A program made the translations under genes and the position numbers. 64,000 nucleotides of DNA from Bacillota bacterium (GTDB lineage: Bacteria; Bacillota; Clostridia; Christensenellales; Aristaeellaceae): the NCBI GenBank assembly GCA_023411395.1, contig JAEYOV010000050.1, positions 12,409-76,408 of the forward strand. Direction: 5' to 3'. Positions 25,535-33,885 of the stretch are shown piece by piece (the stretch's first letter is position 1; each line of letters opens with the position of its first letter). Below the pieces are notes generated by a model. The model had not been told where the DNA came from, did no database searches, and worked only from the letters and a program-made list of their open reading frames with translations.

Positions 25535-26413
25535 TTATCCTTTGAGGGAACCAATCATGATGCCTTTTACGAAGTAACGCTGGATGAAGGGATACACGCA
25601 CAGGATGGGTACCGTGGCCACAAAGATGGCGGCGGCCTTCACGCCTTCTGGGCTGGATTGGACCTGGTTTTGCAAAAGCTCGGACGTGATGTTCAAGTCC
25701 AGCATCTGCTGCGTGCCGGTGATGATGATGCGGCGCAGAACAATCTGCAGCGTGAACATCCTGTCATCCGTGATATAAATCAAAACGTCGAACCACGCGT
25801 TCCAGTGTGCGACGGCAAGCCACAGAGCTACCGTTGCCAGGATGGGTTTGGAAAGGGGAAGAACGATCTGAAAGAAGATGCGGAAGCGCCCCGCTCCGTC
25901 GATCATGCAGCTTTCCTCCACCTCCTCCGGCAGGCTCATGAAGTAATTGCGCATGATCACCAGATTGAAAGCGCTGACGAGCCCGGGCAGGATCATGGCA
26001 GAATAGGTGTTCATCAGCCCGAGATTGACCACCAGGAGGTATGTAGGGATCAGGCCCCCGGAAAAAAACATGGTGAAAACGATCAGGAATGTCCAGAAAG
26101 AGCGGTGCGGGTAGAACTTTTTGGAGAGCGTATAGGCACCCATGGCGGTGATCAAAAGCTGCAAAACACTTCCAAGTATGGTGCGGATCAGGGTGTTTTG
26201 ATACCCCTGCCAGATGTATTTACTCTCCAGCACCTTGCGGTAGTTGTCCAGTGTCGGGTCGACGGGGATCAGATGCATGCCGCCCTTGGTAGCCACATAC
26301 GAAGGTGAAAAGGACAGCGCGAGCAAATGCTCAAAGGCAAAGAATATGGACAACGCAAAAAATCCCAAGAGCGTATAGATAATGATATCGACAACCGAAA
26401 ACTTTTCTTTCAT
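25535..26413 (-). CDS. Sugar ABC transporter permease (LplC type)
   Basis: 292 residues. The EAA loop is E-E-S-C-M-I-D-G-A-G-R-F-R-I-F-F (residues ~182-197), and the C-terminus reads R-Y-F-V-K-G-I-M-I-G-S-L-K-G, as in the LplC partner of CUT1 transporters. Six membrane spans can be placed. It lies 9 bases after the LplB-type permease and 50 bases before the binding-protein gene. Confidence 0.92.
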   Translation of the reverse strand: MKEKFSVVDIIIYTLLGFFALSIFFAFEHLLALSFSPSYVATKGGMHLIPVDPTLDNYRKVLESKYIWQGYQNTLIRTILGSVLQLLITAMGAYTLSKKFYPHRSFWTFLIVFTMFFSGGLIPTYLLVVNLGLMNTYSAMILPGLVSAFNLVIMRNYFMSLPEEVEESCMIDGAGRFRIFFQIVLPLSKPILATVALWLAVAHWNAWFDVLIYITDDRMFTLQIVLRRIIITGTQQMLDLNITSELLQNQVQSSPEGVKAAAIFVATVPILCVYPFIQRYFVKGIMIGSLKG

Positions 26414-26422
26414 AAGCGCACC

Positions 26423-27376
26423 CTACCAGATCCCGCCGCCGTTGATGCGGTTGGCGGTGAAATTCATCAATACGACCATGACGAAGCCAATCAGGTTCTG
26501 AAACAGCCCCACGGCCGTGCTCAGCGAATACTTCATCTGGCCGATGCCGTAGCGGTATACAAAGGTATCGATGATATCGCCTGTTTTATACACGGCCGGG
26601 TTGTACATATTGAAGATCTGGTCGAATCCCGCTTCCATCACATTGCCCACGCGCAGGATCAGCATGATGGTGATGGTGGGCATCAGGCAGGGAAGCGTAA
26701 TGTACCAAAGCCTGTGGAAGCGGTTGGCGCCGTCGCACACGGCTGCCTCATACATGGTCGGGTCGATTCCCGCTATGGAAGCAATGTATAGTATGGAGCC
26801 CCAGCCGACGCTTTTCCACATATCCGTGAGGATCAGGGTGCCCCTGAACCATTTGTTGTCCCCCAGAAAATAGATGGGTTTTTCCATTCCGAAAACGCTT
26901 TTGAGGATGTGGTTGACAATACCCGTATTCGGGGACAAAAGCTGCGAGAACAGCCCGGCCACAATCACCCAGCTTAAAAAGTGCGGGAGATAGCTGATGG
27001 TCTGTACCGCCCGTTTATACTTCATGTGTCGGACTTCGTTCAGCAGAAGCGCCAGGATAATGGGCGCTGGAAACCCGGTGATCATTTTTAAAAAGCTGAT
27101 GACCAGAGTGTTTTCGAACGCCCGTTTAAACGTGGGCATGGTAAAGGCGAGTTCAAAATTCTTGAGCCATACCCAAGGGCTCTTCCAGATGCCCAGGCTG
27201 ATGATAAAGTCCTTGAACGCCATCACAATGCCCGAAATAGGGATATACTTGAATATAACGAAATACACAATCGTCGGCAGCAGCAAAACGGTGAGCGCCA
27301 TATGCCTGGGGTACAATGCAAAATCACGAATAAACTTCGGCGCGTGTGTTCTACGCGTGCGGTCTACAGATAGCAT
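26423..27376 (-). CDS. Sugar ABC transporter permease (LplB type)
   Basis: 317 residues from the ATG at 27376 (GGGGAG upstream); a TTG at 27391 is in frame but is too close to the ribosome site. Features are T-I-V-Y-F-V-I-F-K-Y-I-P-I-S-G (first span), S-Y-L-P-H-F-L-S-W, and the EAA loop Y-E-A-A-V-C-D-G-A-N-R-F-H (residues ~218-230). It is the first gene of a seven-gene operon (permease, permease, binding protein, toroid protein, GH105, GH38, mutarotase). Confidence 0.92.
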   Translation of the reverse strand: MLSVDRTRRTHAPKFIRDFALYPRHMALTVLLLPTIVYFVIFKYIPISGIVMAFKDFIISLGIWKSPWVWLKNFELAFTMPTFKRAFENTLVISFLKMITGFPAPIILALLLNEVRHMKYKRAVQTISYLPHFLSWVIVAGLFSQLLSPNTGIVNHILKSVFGMEKPIYFLGDNKWFRGTLILTDMWKSVGWGSILYIASIAGIDPTMYEAAVCDGANRFHRLWYITLPCLMPTITIMLILRVGNVMEAGFDQIFNMYNPAVYKTGDIIDTFVYRYGIGQMKYSLSTAVGLFQNLIGFVMVVLMNFTANRINGGGIW

Positions 27377-27422
27377 GGCTACACTCCCCAATGCTGATTG
27401 TTCTCTTCGTTTCTTTGATCCT

Positions 27423-27451
27423 ATTATAGGATGAACATCAGCGCTTTGTAA
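27423..27451 (-). promoter_or_regulatory. Promoter of the second ABC transporter operon
   Basis: Minus strand: -10 TATAAT (27428-27423), 17-base spacer, weak -35 TTACAA (27451-27446). The poor -35 would fit dependence on the divergent AraC-type activator. Confidence 0.55.
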
Positions 27452-27582
27452 GACAATAATTTAGTTGTTATGGTCAATTTTTATCTATTGCCTTTATTTC
27501 CGGATAACAATATTCTATAATAATACAATGATTTTACTATTTGGCGCATAAATCTTCTGCCGGCCGCATCTACTGAATGATA

Positions 27583-27610
27583 TTGTGTTGCGTGTATGGT
27601 ATAGTATAGT
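27583..27610 (+). promoter_or_regulatory. Promoter of the AraC-family regulator gene
   Basis: -35 TTGTGT (27583-27588), 16-base spacer, -10 TATAGT (27605-27610). The start near 27617 lies inside the first possible ATG (27616), which supports the ATG at 27634 as the real start. Confidence 0.5.
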
Positions 27611-27633
27611 GGACGATGTGCGGGGTGAAGGGC

Positions 27634-29895
27634 ATGAAAATACGGCAGCGCAAAAGAGCAACCTTGTTTCAAAAGCTGACGCTCTCCTATTTTCTTATCA
27701 TTACGCTGATGGCGCTGGTTCTGAGCGTGACCATCGTGGCCATCGCTTCCGATTATTATGCCCGCCACACGCAAAAACTCAATGCATTGATTTTGGAGCA
27801 GGCGGCGAACGTTGTCAACAGCAGCGTATTGATCCCTATCAACAAGGCCATGATCGGCCTTTCACTCAACAATAACAACAAGGTCAAGCTTAACGATCTG
27901 CTTGGCGGCAAATCAATGTCAAAAATCGGCACGCTGTGCAGCGAGCTTGCAAGCACCGTATCCTCCTCCCAGGGGATGCTGGCCGGTGTCCACATCTATT
28001 TCAAAAATGAAGACTTCATTGCTTCCTCCACCATGGGATACATGCGCAACACGTCCGTCAACCGCCGTTTATGGCCGGACATGCGCTGGTTTGAGGAGCC
28101 GCTGCTTCTTTCGGACAACAGCACCTATTCCACGCTGCGCACATTGAAACACCACTTTACGGCTGTGCCCATACCCGTTATGACGTTTGTCAACCCCTAC
28201 CCCATCACCATGCCCTTTGCGCAGTCCAGGGCGCTGATCGCAATGGACGTGCCTCTGACCTATCTTGATAATGTTCTTGACAGTATTTCAGGCATAGATG
28301 ACCGGATGATACAGTTGTTTGACGGAAGAGGCGGCCTGATTATCAACAGGGCAGGCGAAAGAGCGGCAATGGCTGTGAGCGCCATGGGATATGAGAGCAA
28401 TAAAGCCTACGTGCGGGCCGAAGGGGAAGGCGCGTTTGTTTCTCTTGGGAGCAGCCATACGCTGCGCTCCGGGGCCATGCTGCCAAACGGCTGGCTCATC
28501 GTAAGCTATGTGCCGGTGGACACCTTTTTCGTTGCGAACCGTACCATCAGCTTCTACACCGTTGGCATTACGCTGTGCACGGTGCTGTTCTTTCTGCTCA
28601 TATCCCGTACATTTGCCCGCCGTTTTTATGCGCCGGTGGGGAAGCTTTTGGCCCGCGCCAAGCAGCTTCTGGCAAAGATGGAGGGAGGAGACATCCGCAG
28701 GGACGAGTTTGCGCAAGTCGACGCAGTGCTGACGGAGATGGAGACCAAGCTGAACACCATGAGCAGGGATTGGGAGGAGAACCTGCCCACGCTCAAGCTG
28801 GCTTTCATGCGCTCCATTACGGAGGGCGAACCGATATCCCAGCAGAGCTTTGACAAGCAGCTTCGCTATCACGCGCGCTCCATGCCCGACGCGCAGTACA
28901 GGATCATGCTGCTGTTCCTTTCGCCAAACGACGACGACGCGTCCGCCCAGCCTGTCAACGACGAGCTGATCCATTATATTGAGCGCCAGAGCGCCAAGGA
29001 TATCGCCTATATCGCCTATGAGCGGGGCGAGGACTGCATTTGTGTGCTGGCGCTGTCCTCCGGCGAGATGACCAGGAGCAAAATGAACGGCATCATCAGC
29101 TATGCGCGGCGCTCACTGTCCATTGATGTCACGGTGGCCGTGGGCGGCAGCTGCAATTCGCCCGCGGACATCCGCCAATCCTTTGAACAGGCATTGCGGG
29201 CATACGAACGCGCCTATTTTGAAGAATGGAACAATTTATTTGTCTATGAGCCGCTGCCCGAGCCGGCGGGCGAAATGCGCGAGTCGCTGCTCAAGGACCT
29301 GCAGGCTTATGCGGACATCCTTGACAAAGGCGACAGGGACGAATTGGAATCGCATCTGCAGATATCCATGGAACACATCGCAAGCGCTCAGGTTACAACC
29401 GCCGCGAAGCACCGCTTCCTCCTGGAATATGTGGCAGCGCTCAAAGCGAGGATGCGAAAGGACGACGATCGCTTTTCATCCGCGCAGACGGTTCGCAATT
29501 TCCCCGGCATCAACGCCTTCGGATCATGGCTGTACCAGGCCGGCGCGCTTCTTTTATCGGAGCGCAGCGGCGAAAGCCGCACCAAGGAAGCGGTGGAAAG
29601 CGTGGTCAGCTATATTCACGCAAACCTCTCCCAGGAGCTGTCGCTGACACGCCTTTCGGAATATACAATGCTCAGCAACAACTATCTGAGCCACATCTTC
29701 AAGGAACACACGGGCATCAACCTGGTGGATTTTGTCACCAAATGCCGCATGACAAAAGCCGCCGAAATGCTGACAAAAACAAGGCTGCCCGTGGAGCAGA
29801 TCGCCCGCGCGCTGGGGTACAATACGCCCCATTATTTCTCCAGGCGCTTCCGGGAGCACTATGGGCTGACCCCCAACCAATACCGCCTGCGCTAG
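27634..29895 (+). CDS. Membrane-anchored AraC-family regulator with extracellular sensor
   Basis: 753 residues from the ATG at 27634, with GGGGTGAAGGGC upstream. Order of parts: a basic N-tail, membrane helix 1 (~residues 13-36), an extracellular Cache-like sensor region (~40-300), membrane helix 2 (~306-326, F-Y-T-V-G-I-T-L-C-T-V-L-F-F), a cytoplasmic linker and two AraC helix-turn-helices at the C-terminus (L-T-R-L-S-E-Y-T-M-L-S-N-N-Y-L-S and V-E-Q-I-A-R-A-L-G-Y). This one-protein design senses an extracellular sugar and activates transporter operons in Firmicutes. It faces the LplB/LplC/binding-protein operon, its most probable target. Confidence 0.9.
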   Translation: MKIRQRKRATLFQKLTLSYFLIITLMALVLSVTIVAIASDYYARHTQKLNALILEQAANVVNSSVLIPINKAMIGLSLNNNNKVKLNDLLGGKSMSKIGTLCSELASTVSSSQGMLAGVHIYFKNEDFIASSTMGYMRNTSVNRRLWPDMRWFEEPLLLSDNSTYSTLRTLKHHFTAVPIPVMTFVNPYPITMPFAQSRALIAMDVPLTYLDNVLDSISGIDDRMIQLFDGRGGLIINRAGERAAMAVSAMGYESNKAYVRAEGEGAFVSLGSSHTLRSGAMLPNGWLIVSYVPVDTFFVANRTISFYTVGITLCTVLFFLLISRTFARRFYAPVGKLLARAKQLLAKMEGGDIRRDEFAQVDAVLTEMETKLNTMSRDWEENLPTLKLAFMRSITEGEPISQQSFDKQLRYHARSMPDAQYRIMLLFLSPNDDDASAQPVNDELIHYIERQSAKDIAYIAYERGEDCICVLALSSGEMTRSKMNGIISYARRSLSIDVTVAVGGSCNSPADIRQSFEQALRAYERAYFEEWNNLFVYEPLPEPAGEMRESLLKDLQAYADILDKGDRDELESHLQISMEHIASAQVTTAAKHRFLLEYVAALKARMRKDDDRFSSAQTVRNFPGINAFGSWLYQAGALLLSERSGESRTKEAVESVVSYIHANLSQELSLTRLSEYTMLSNNYLSHIFKEHTGINLVDFVTKCRMTKAAEMLTKTRLPVEQIARALGYNTPHYFSRRFREHYGLTPNQYRLR

Positions 29896-29968
29896 GACTA
29901 TGGGAGTAAACCCATGGAAGACTGTCTAAGAAAGGATGGAATATGCTTTTTGGTTGCCAGCCCACGCT

Positions 29969-31453
29969 TCATTCCACATTTTCCTTGGCGGCGGCGGCGG
30001 CAAGCTGACGGTATCTGGCTTTTTCCTCCGTCATTTCTTCGATCGTCTTTTCATGCTTCCTGAAGCCTTTGACCGGCCGGTAATCAGGCACGCAGGCGGC
30101 CATGCGCTCCTTTGCCCGTTCGACCTCTTGAGCATACTGCGGAAGCCACTTTGCCTGGGCTATCAGCATTTCGTCCACCATCTGGCGGATCTGGGCTGTC
30201 GTGCATACCGCGCCTGTCAGCGGATCCATGAGGGCGGCTTGATACAGCAGTTCAATATCCGCGTGTACGGCCGCTTCCATGGCAAGTTTCTGCACCCATA
30301 TGCTTTGGGAGCAGATCGCGGCACAGCCCAGGGGCAAATCGCCCACTTTGGGAACGGAAATGCCGTTCCCGTCCGCGTAACACGGAACCTCGACAACGCA
30401 TTCCTCCGGCAGGTTGGTTATGCATCCATCGTTCATCACGTTGAAATGCCCGCGGTAGACACGCCCCGTTTCCAGCCCTTCAATGATGCGCCCGCCGTGT
30501 TCGCCACTTCTGCCGGCCAAATCATAGCGGAAAGGAGGTTCTTTCAGCCAGTTGGGGAAATCCGTCTCAAACCAGTTCCGGCTTTCGCGGCACACGCGCA
30601 GGTATCCGCCTGTTTCCCCCTGGATCCAGGAGCTTAAGTTGACCCATTGCTCCATCTGCTCGGGATGGCTGCGGTACCAGGGCAGGTATTCCGACAGGTG
30701 ACCGTTTGATTCGGTGGAATAATAGCCAAAATGCTTCAGTACATCCAGGCGGATGTTCTCATTCTTTTGCATCTGCTCCATATCCGGCAGAAGTTTTCGC
30801 AGCTCCTTCACGCGCTCCACGCCGCCGGTCTTCACGCTGATGTACCATGTTTGATGGTTAATGCCCGCGCAAATGATATCCACGTCCTTGATATCGCGGC
30901 CCAGCGCATTGGCAATCTGCTGATGCCCGTGCTGCACGCCGTGGCACAGCCCGAGCGTCGGTACGCCGCCATACTTGTTGCACGCCCAGGTGAGCATGGC
31001 GTTGGGATTGGAATAATTGAGCATGATGCAGCCAGGCAGCGCGGCCTCACGGATGTCCTTGCAGAAATCCAGTAACGCCGCAATACCCCGCTGCCCGTAC
31101 ATGATGCCGCCAATGCACAGCGTGTCCGCCACACACTGGTCAACGCCGTATTTGAGCGGAATCTCCACATCGGTTTCAAAGGCTTCCAGCATGCCGATGC
31201 GGACACAGTTGATAACGTACTTCGCCCCCCTGAAAGCCTCTCGCCGGTCGAGCGTCGCTTGAATGCTGATATTCAGGCCGCTATCATCAATATCCCGTTG
31301 GCACAGCTTTGTCACCATGCGAAGATTTTCGGGATTGATATCGGTATATGCAACCTCGATTTCCCGAAACTCCGGTACCGAAAGGATATCTGCCAGCAAG
31401 CGCCTTGTAAAACCGATACTGCCCGCCCCGATAAATGCCACCTTGAACTGCAT
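29969..31453 (-). CDS. GH4 family glycosidase (MelA/LplD type)
   Basis: 494 residues from the ATG at 31453 (AAGGAGGCGCGTATC upstream). GH4 enzymes use NAD+ and a divalent metal to cleave by an oxidation-elimination mechanism. NAD site F-I-G-A-G-S-I-G-F-T-R-R (residues ~6-17); metal/substrate motifs Y-S-N-P-N-A-M-L, G-L-C-H-G-V-Q-H-G-H and A-G-I-N-H-Q-T-W-Y. The G-L-C-H-x-V-Q form and the D-Q-C-V-A-D-T-L-C-I-G-G segment are like alpha-galactosidase MelA and alpha-galacturonidase LplD rather than the 6-phospho-glucosidases. The substrate is therefore probably an alpha-galactoside or alpha-galacturonide. It is a single gene with its own promoter. Confidence 0.88.
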   Translation of the reverse strand: MQFKVAFIGAGSIGFTRRLLADILSVPEFREIEVAYTDINPENLRMVTKLCQRDIDDSGLNISIQATLDRREAFRGAKYVINCVRIGMLEAFETDVEIPLKYGVDQCVADTLCIGGIMYGQRGIAALLDFCKDIREAALPGCIMLNYSNPNAMLTWACNKYGGVPTLGLCHGVQHGHQQIANALGRDIKDVDIICAGINHQTWYISVKTGGVERVKELRKLLPDMEQMQKNENIRLDVLKHFGYYSTESNGHLSEYLPWYRSHPEQMEQWVNLSSWIQGETGGYLRVCRESRNWFETDFPNWLKEPPFRYDLAGRSGEHGGRIIEGLETGRVYRGHFNVMNDGCITNLPEECVVEVPCYADGNGISVPKVGDLPLGCAAICSQSIWVQKLAMEAAVHADIELLYQAALMDPLTGAVCTTAQIRQMVDEMLIAQAKWLPQYAQEVERAKERMAACVPDYRPVKGFRKHEKTIEEMTEEKARYRQLAAAAAKENVE

Positions 31454-31514
31454 GATACGCGCCTCCTTGCTGCCCTGGAAAGCCCATATGGTAAAAATAC
31501 GAATTCTTGGCTGT

Positions 31515-31543
31515 ATCATAAAGCCTACCGGGGTTTTCGTCAA
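31515..31543 (-). promoter_or_regulatory. Promoter of the GH4 gene
   Basis: Minus strand: -35 TTGACG (31543-31538), 17-base spacer, -10 TATGAT (31520-31515); start near 31508, leader about 55 bases. Confidence 0.75.
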
Positions 31544-31576
31544 GGGTGGTGAAGATAGAAAGTTATCGGCATCACG

Positions 31577-31605
31577 TGTACATGCAGCGGTACGAATGCT
31601 ATAAT
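31577..31605 (+). promoter_or_regulatory. Extended -10 promoter upstream of the URO-D-family gene
   Basis: -35 TGTACA (31577-31582), 17-base spacer ending TGC, -10 TATAAT (31600-31605). The start would be near 31612, 300 bases before the next gene; the decayed coding stretch between them suggests a former first gene of this operon. Confidence 0.55.
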
Positions 31606-31624
31606 CAAGCCAATATCTGTCATT

Positions 31625-31879
31625 ATGACTTGGGGATGGCTGCCTAGTGAGCTTTTTGCCGCAAATTCTGTTGCTGCTGATACCTTACAGCAGGATCCAT
31701 GGGCGTACGATTCAACCCTTTAATAAGCAACGGCCGCGGGCGCGAAGCTGAAGGAAGCCGCACTGTACGTCAGCGTTACTTCTGCGGTTACCATCTACAA
31801 GCTCAATACGGCCGGCACAGCATTGAGGGAGGAAATACATACCATTTGGAATAGATGGCGTGAATATGAGATGGGCTAA
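31625..31879 (+). pseudogene. Possible decayed coding region (kinase-like C-terminus)
   Basis: One frame from the ATG at 31625 is open except for TAA-TAA near 31720, and continues A-T-A-A-G-A-K-L-K-E-A-A-L-Y-V-S-V-T-S-A-V and A-L-R-E-E-I to a stop at 31879. The alanine-rich helix followed by a short strand and an R-E-E-I helix is reminiscent of the C-terminus of PfkB-type kinases, but the resemblance is weak. Apart from this and the two promoters, the 458-base gap 31454-31911 shows nothing else. Confidence 0.25.
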
Positions 31880-31911
31880 CCAAATTACCCTAAAAGAAAG
31901 AAGGGAAATGT

Positions 31912-33051
31912 ATGAAAGGGCGGGAAACGGACCACAGGAACATAAATCTCTGGAACATGAATATGGATGTTGTGCGGCGAAACACAAGGAAAGTGCTTTG
32001 GCAGCCCCGTATCGGCTGCTGGTATGAGGATAAGGAATTTCTGAACAGCAGGCTTCCGGGGCGCTTCGCCGATAAGGATCTGGCGGGAATATACCGCGAA
32101 TTGGGCGTATCGAACCGCGTCTATCAATATACCGATTGTTTCAGGCAAGTGCTTGATCCCCGCGTACGGTTGGAAAAAATCGAACATACCCCGCTCATGT
32201 ATGAGGAGATCATGCATACCCCGAAGGGTGACCTGAACATCATTCACATGCGGAATACATCAAATCCGGGAAGGTACCCCAAAAAATGGTGGATCGAATG
32301 CGAGGAGGATATGGAGATTCACCGCTGGGTATTGGAAACAAGCACATGGACGTGGGACCAGGGGAAATATGACCGGATTTGCATGGAATGGGGCTTCGCG
32401 GGGGCACCGAATATGTGGATGCCCCGTACTACGGTTTTAAGTCTTCTTTACAATACCATGGGCACGGAAAACGGCATATTTGCGCTGTATGATTATCCGG
32501 ATACCGTAGAAAAGTATTTTGCCGCGATGAATGAGAATCATGACAGGCTGATTGATATTGTCATGCAGTCTCCGATTGACATTATCAATTTCGGAGACAA
32601 CATTCATAGTTCCATACTCACGCCTTCGCTGTTTCAGCAATACGTGATGCCGGCGTACCAGCACCGGAATGACAGGCTGCATAAGGTGGGCAAATTCACC
32701 AATTCCCATTGGGATGGCAATGTGAAGCCATTGCTGCCCTATGCCAAAAGCTGCGGACTGGATGGTATTGAGGCTGTTACACCGCTTCCGCAGGGCGATG
32801 TTACCCTGCAGGAAGTAAAGAAGGCGTTCGGCGATGACCTGTTTCTGCTGGATGGGCTTGCTGCATTGCTTTTTGATGATTCGCTCTACCCCGTTGAGGC
32901 GCTTGTTGAGCAGACGCGTGAATGCCTGGATCTTTTTGCGGGCCAATTGATCCTGGGCATTTCCGATGAAATGCCTTCGCGGGGTGACCTGGAAAGAATC
33001 GAGGTAGTCACGCGGCTGGTGGATGACTATAATGCCCAGGTGAAAGAATGA
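31912..33051 (+). CDS. URO-D-family protein (1), methyltransferase/decarboxylase fold
   Basis: 379 residues, start with AAGAAGGGAAATGT upstream. It belongs to the uroporphyrinogen decarboxylase/cobalamin-methyltransferase superfamily: the N-terminus replaces the usual R-x-P with Q-P-R-I-G, and in the C-terminal half S-H-W-D-G-N-V-K-P-L-L-P-Y-A-K-S-C-G-L-D-G and Q-G-D-V-T-L-Q-E-V-K match the superfamily's barrel strands. The residues of true HemE are not preserved and there are no haem genes nearby, so HemE activity is unlikely. Such proteins recur in sugar-catabolic loci of Clostridia without a known function. It is divergent from GH4. Confidence 0.75.
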   Translation: MKGRETDHRNINLWNMNMDVVRRNTRKVLWQPRIGCWYEDKEFLNSRLPGRFADKDLAGIYRELGVSNRVYQYTDCFRQVLDPRVRLEKIEHTPLMYEEIMHTPKGDLNIIHMRNTSNPGRYPKKWWIECEEDMEIHRWVLETSTWTWDQGKYDRICMEWGFAGAPNMWMPRTTVLSLLYNTMGTENGIFALYDYPDTVEKYFAAMNENHDRLIDIVMQSPIDIINFGDNIHSSILTPSLFQQYVMPAYQHRNDRLHKVGKFTNSHWDGNVKPLLPYAKSCGLDGIEAVTPLPQGDVTLQEVKKAFGDDLFLLDGLAALLFDDSLYPVEALVEQTRECLDLFAGQLILGISDEMPSRGDLERIEVVTRLVDDYNAQVKE

Positions 33052-33092
33052 CAGTATGCATACATTGTGTTTCTCAGTTTGCAAACCGCACG

Positions 33093-33108
33093 GTTCATGA
33101 TCATGAAC
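33093..33108. repeat. Perfect 16-base palindrome GTTCATGATCATGAAC
   Basis: Located between two converging genes (URO-D-family and MBL hydrolase). It has no T-run and no loop of normal size, so it is not a standard terminator; a protein-binding site or cruciform is possible. Confidence 0.5.
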
Positions 33109-33165
33109 TGATCCGCCTACGAGGCGATTACAGTTTGCCTATGGGGGGTTGGCAGGCGCCCCTTA

Positions 33166-33885
33166 TCAATATGGGAAGCTTTCGTAGAAGTTCTTGAACC
33201 AGGGCATGTAATACACGCCGTAGCTGCGGAGCAGGCAGTCCAGCCGCCGGTCGGCATCCGCAAGCAGCGACGCGGGCTGGTGGCCGAAGACCAAAAAGTC
33301 AAAGTGACGGGCGCACAGCATTTGTAGGCTGTCCCGCCAGGCCGCTTCACTGGATCCAATAAGCGGGCTGAACCCGCCGTGCAAAGTATCCCCGGCAATC
33401 AGCACCGAGCTTCCCCCCGCGGACAGCACAAAGCACACGCTCCCGGGCGTATGGCCTGGGGTGTGCAAGCATTCCAGGGAGAAGGCAGGCTCCGATAGAA
33501 GCGTTCCTTCCTCCAGTTCCCCGTCCACCGGGCAAGGGGGGAAACGCTTGTTGTACAACAGGGAAGCGGTGGTAAGGACCCCATCCCCCGCCGCGACCCC
33601 GTGAATATCCTCCCGGTTAAGATGCAGCCGGCAGCCAAAGGCCTGCCGGAACAGCGAAGCCGCGCCCACATGGTCATAATGGCCATGGGTGCCGTAGATG
33701 GCCTCAATGCCCCGCGGATCTATCCCCAGGGAGCGGATGTTGATAACAACCTGCTCAAACCCGTCCGGCGTGCCGCAATCGATGAGATATGAAGCTTTCT
33801 CCCCTTGCAACAGGTAAGCCGTGGCGTCATGGGGATGGCTCAAGCCCGGCCCCCCTACCTGATAAAAGCGCTCCATCAGCTTCAT
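33166..33885 (-). CDS. Metallo-beta-lactamase-fold hydrolase
   Basis: 239 residues, overlapping the preceding GH36-like stop by ATGA. The metal signature is T-H-G-H-Y-D-H-V-G (residues ~66-74), with the further ligands H-T-P-G-H-T-P-G-S and A-G-D-T-L and a late F-G-H-Q. MBL hydrolases of this length cleave esters, thioesters or lactones. As the last gene of a long sugar operon with oxidoreductases it might open a sugar lactone; that is speculation from context. Confidence 0.82.
   Translation of the reverse strand: MKLMERFYQVGGPGLSHPHDATAYLLQGEKASYLIDCGTPDGFEQVVINIRSLGIDPRGIEAIYGTHGHYDHVGAASLFRQAFGCRLHLNREDIHGVAAGDGVLTTASLLYNKRFPPCPVDGELEEGTLLSEPAFSLECLHTPGHTPGSVCFVLSAGGSSVLIAGDTLHGGFSPLIGSSEAAWRDSLQMLCARHFDFLVFGHQPASLLADADRRLDCLLRSYGVYYMPWFKNFYESFPY

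Noticed and set aside
29900..29920. ATGGG-AGTAAA-CCCAT as a terminator between AraC and GH4 genes
   Set aside because: Only five base pairs and no T-run; not enough for a terminator.
31912..33051. HemE (true uroporphyrinogen decarboxylase)
   Set aside because: The N-terminal substrate motif of HemE is absent and no haem-synthesis genes are nearby.
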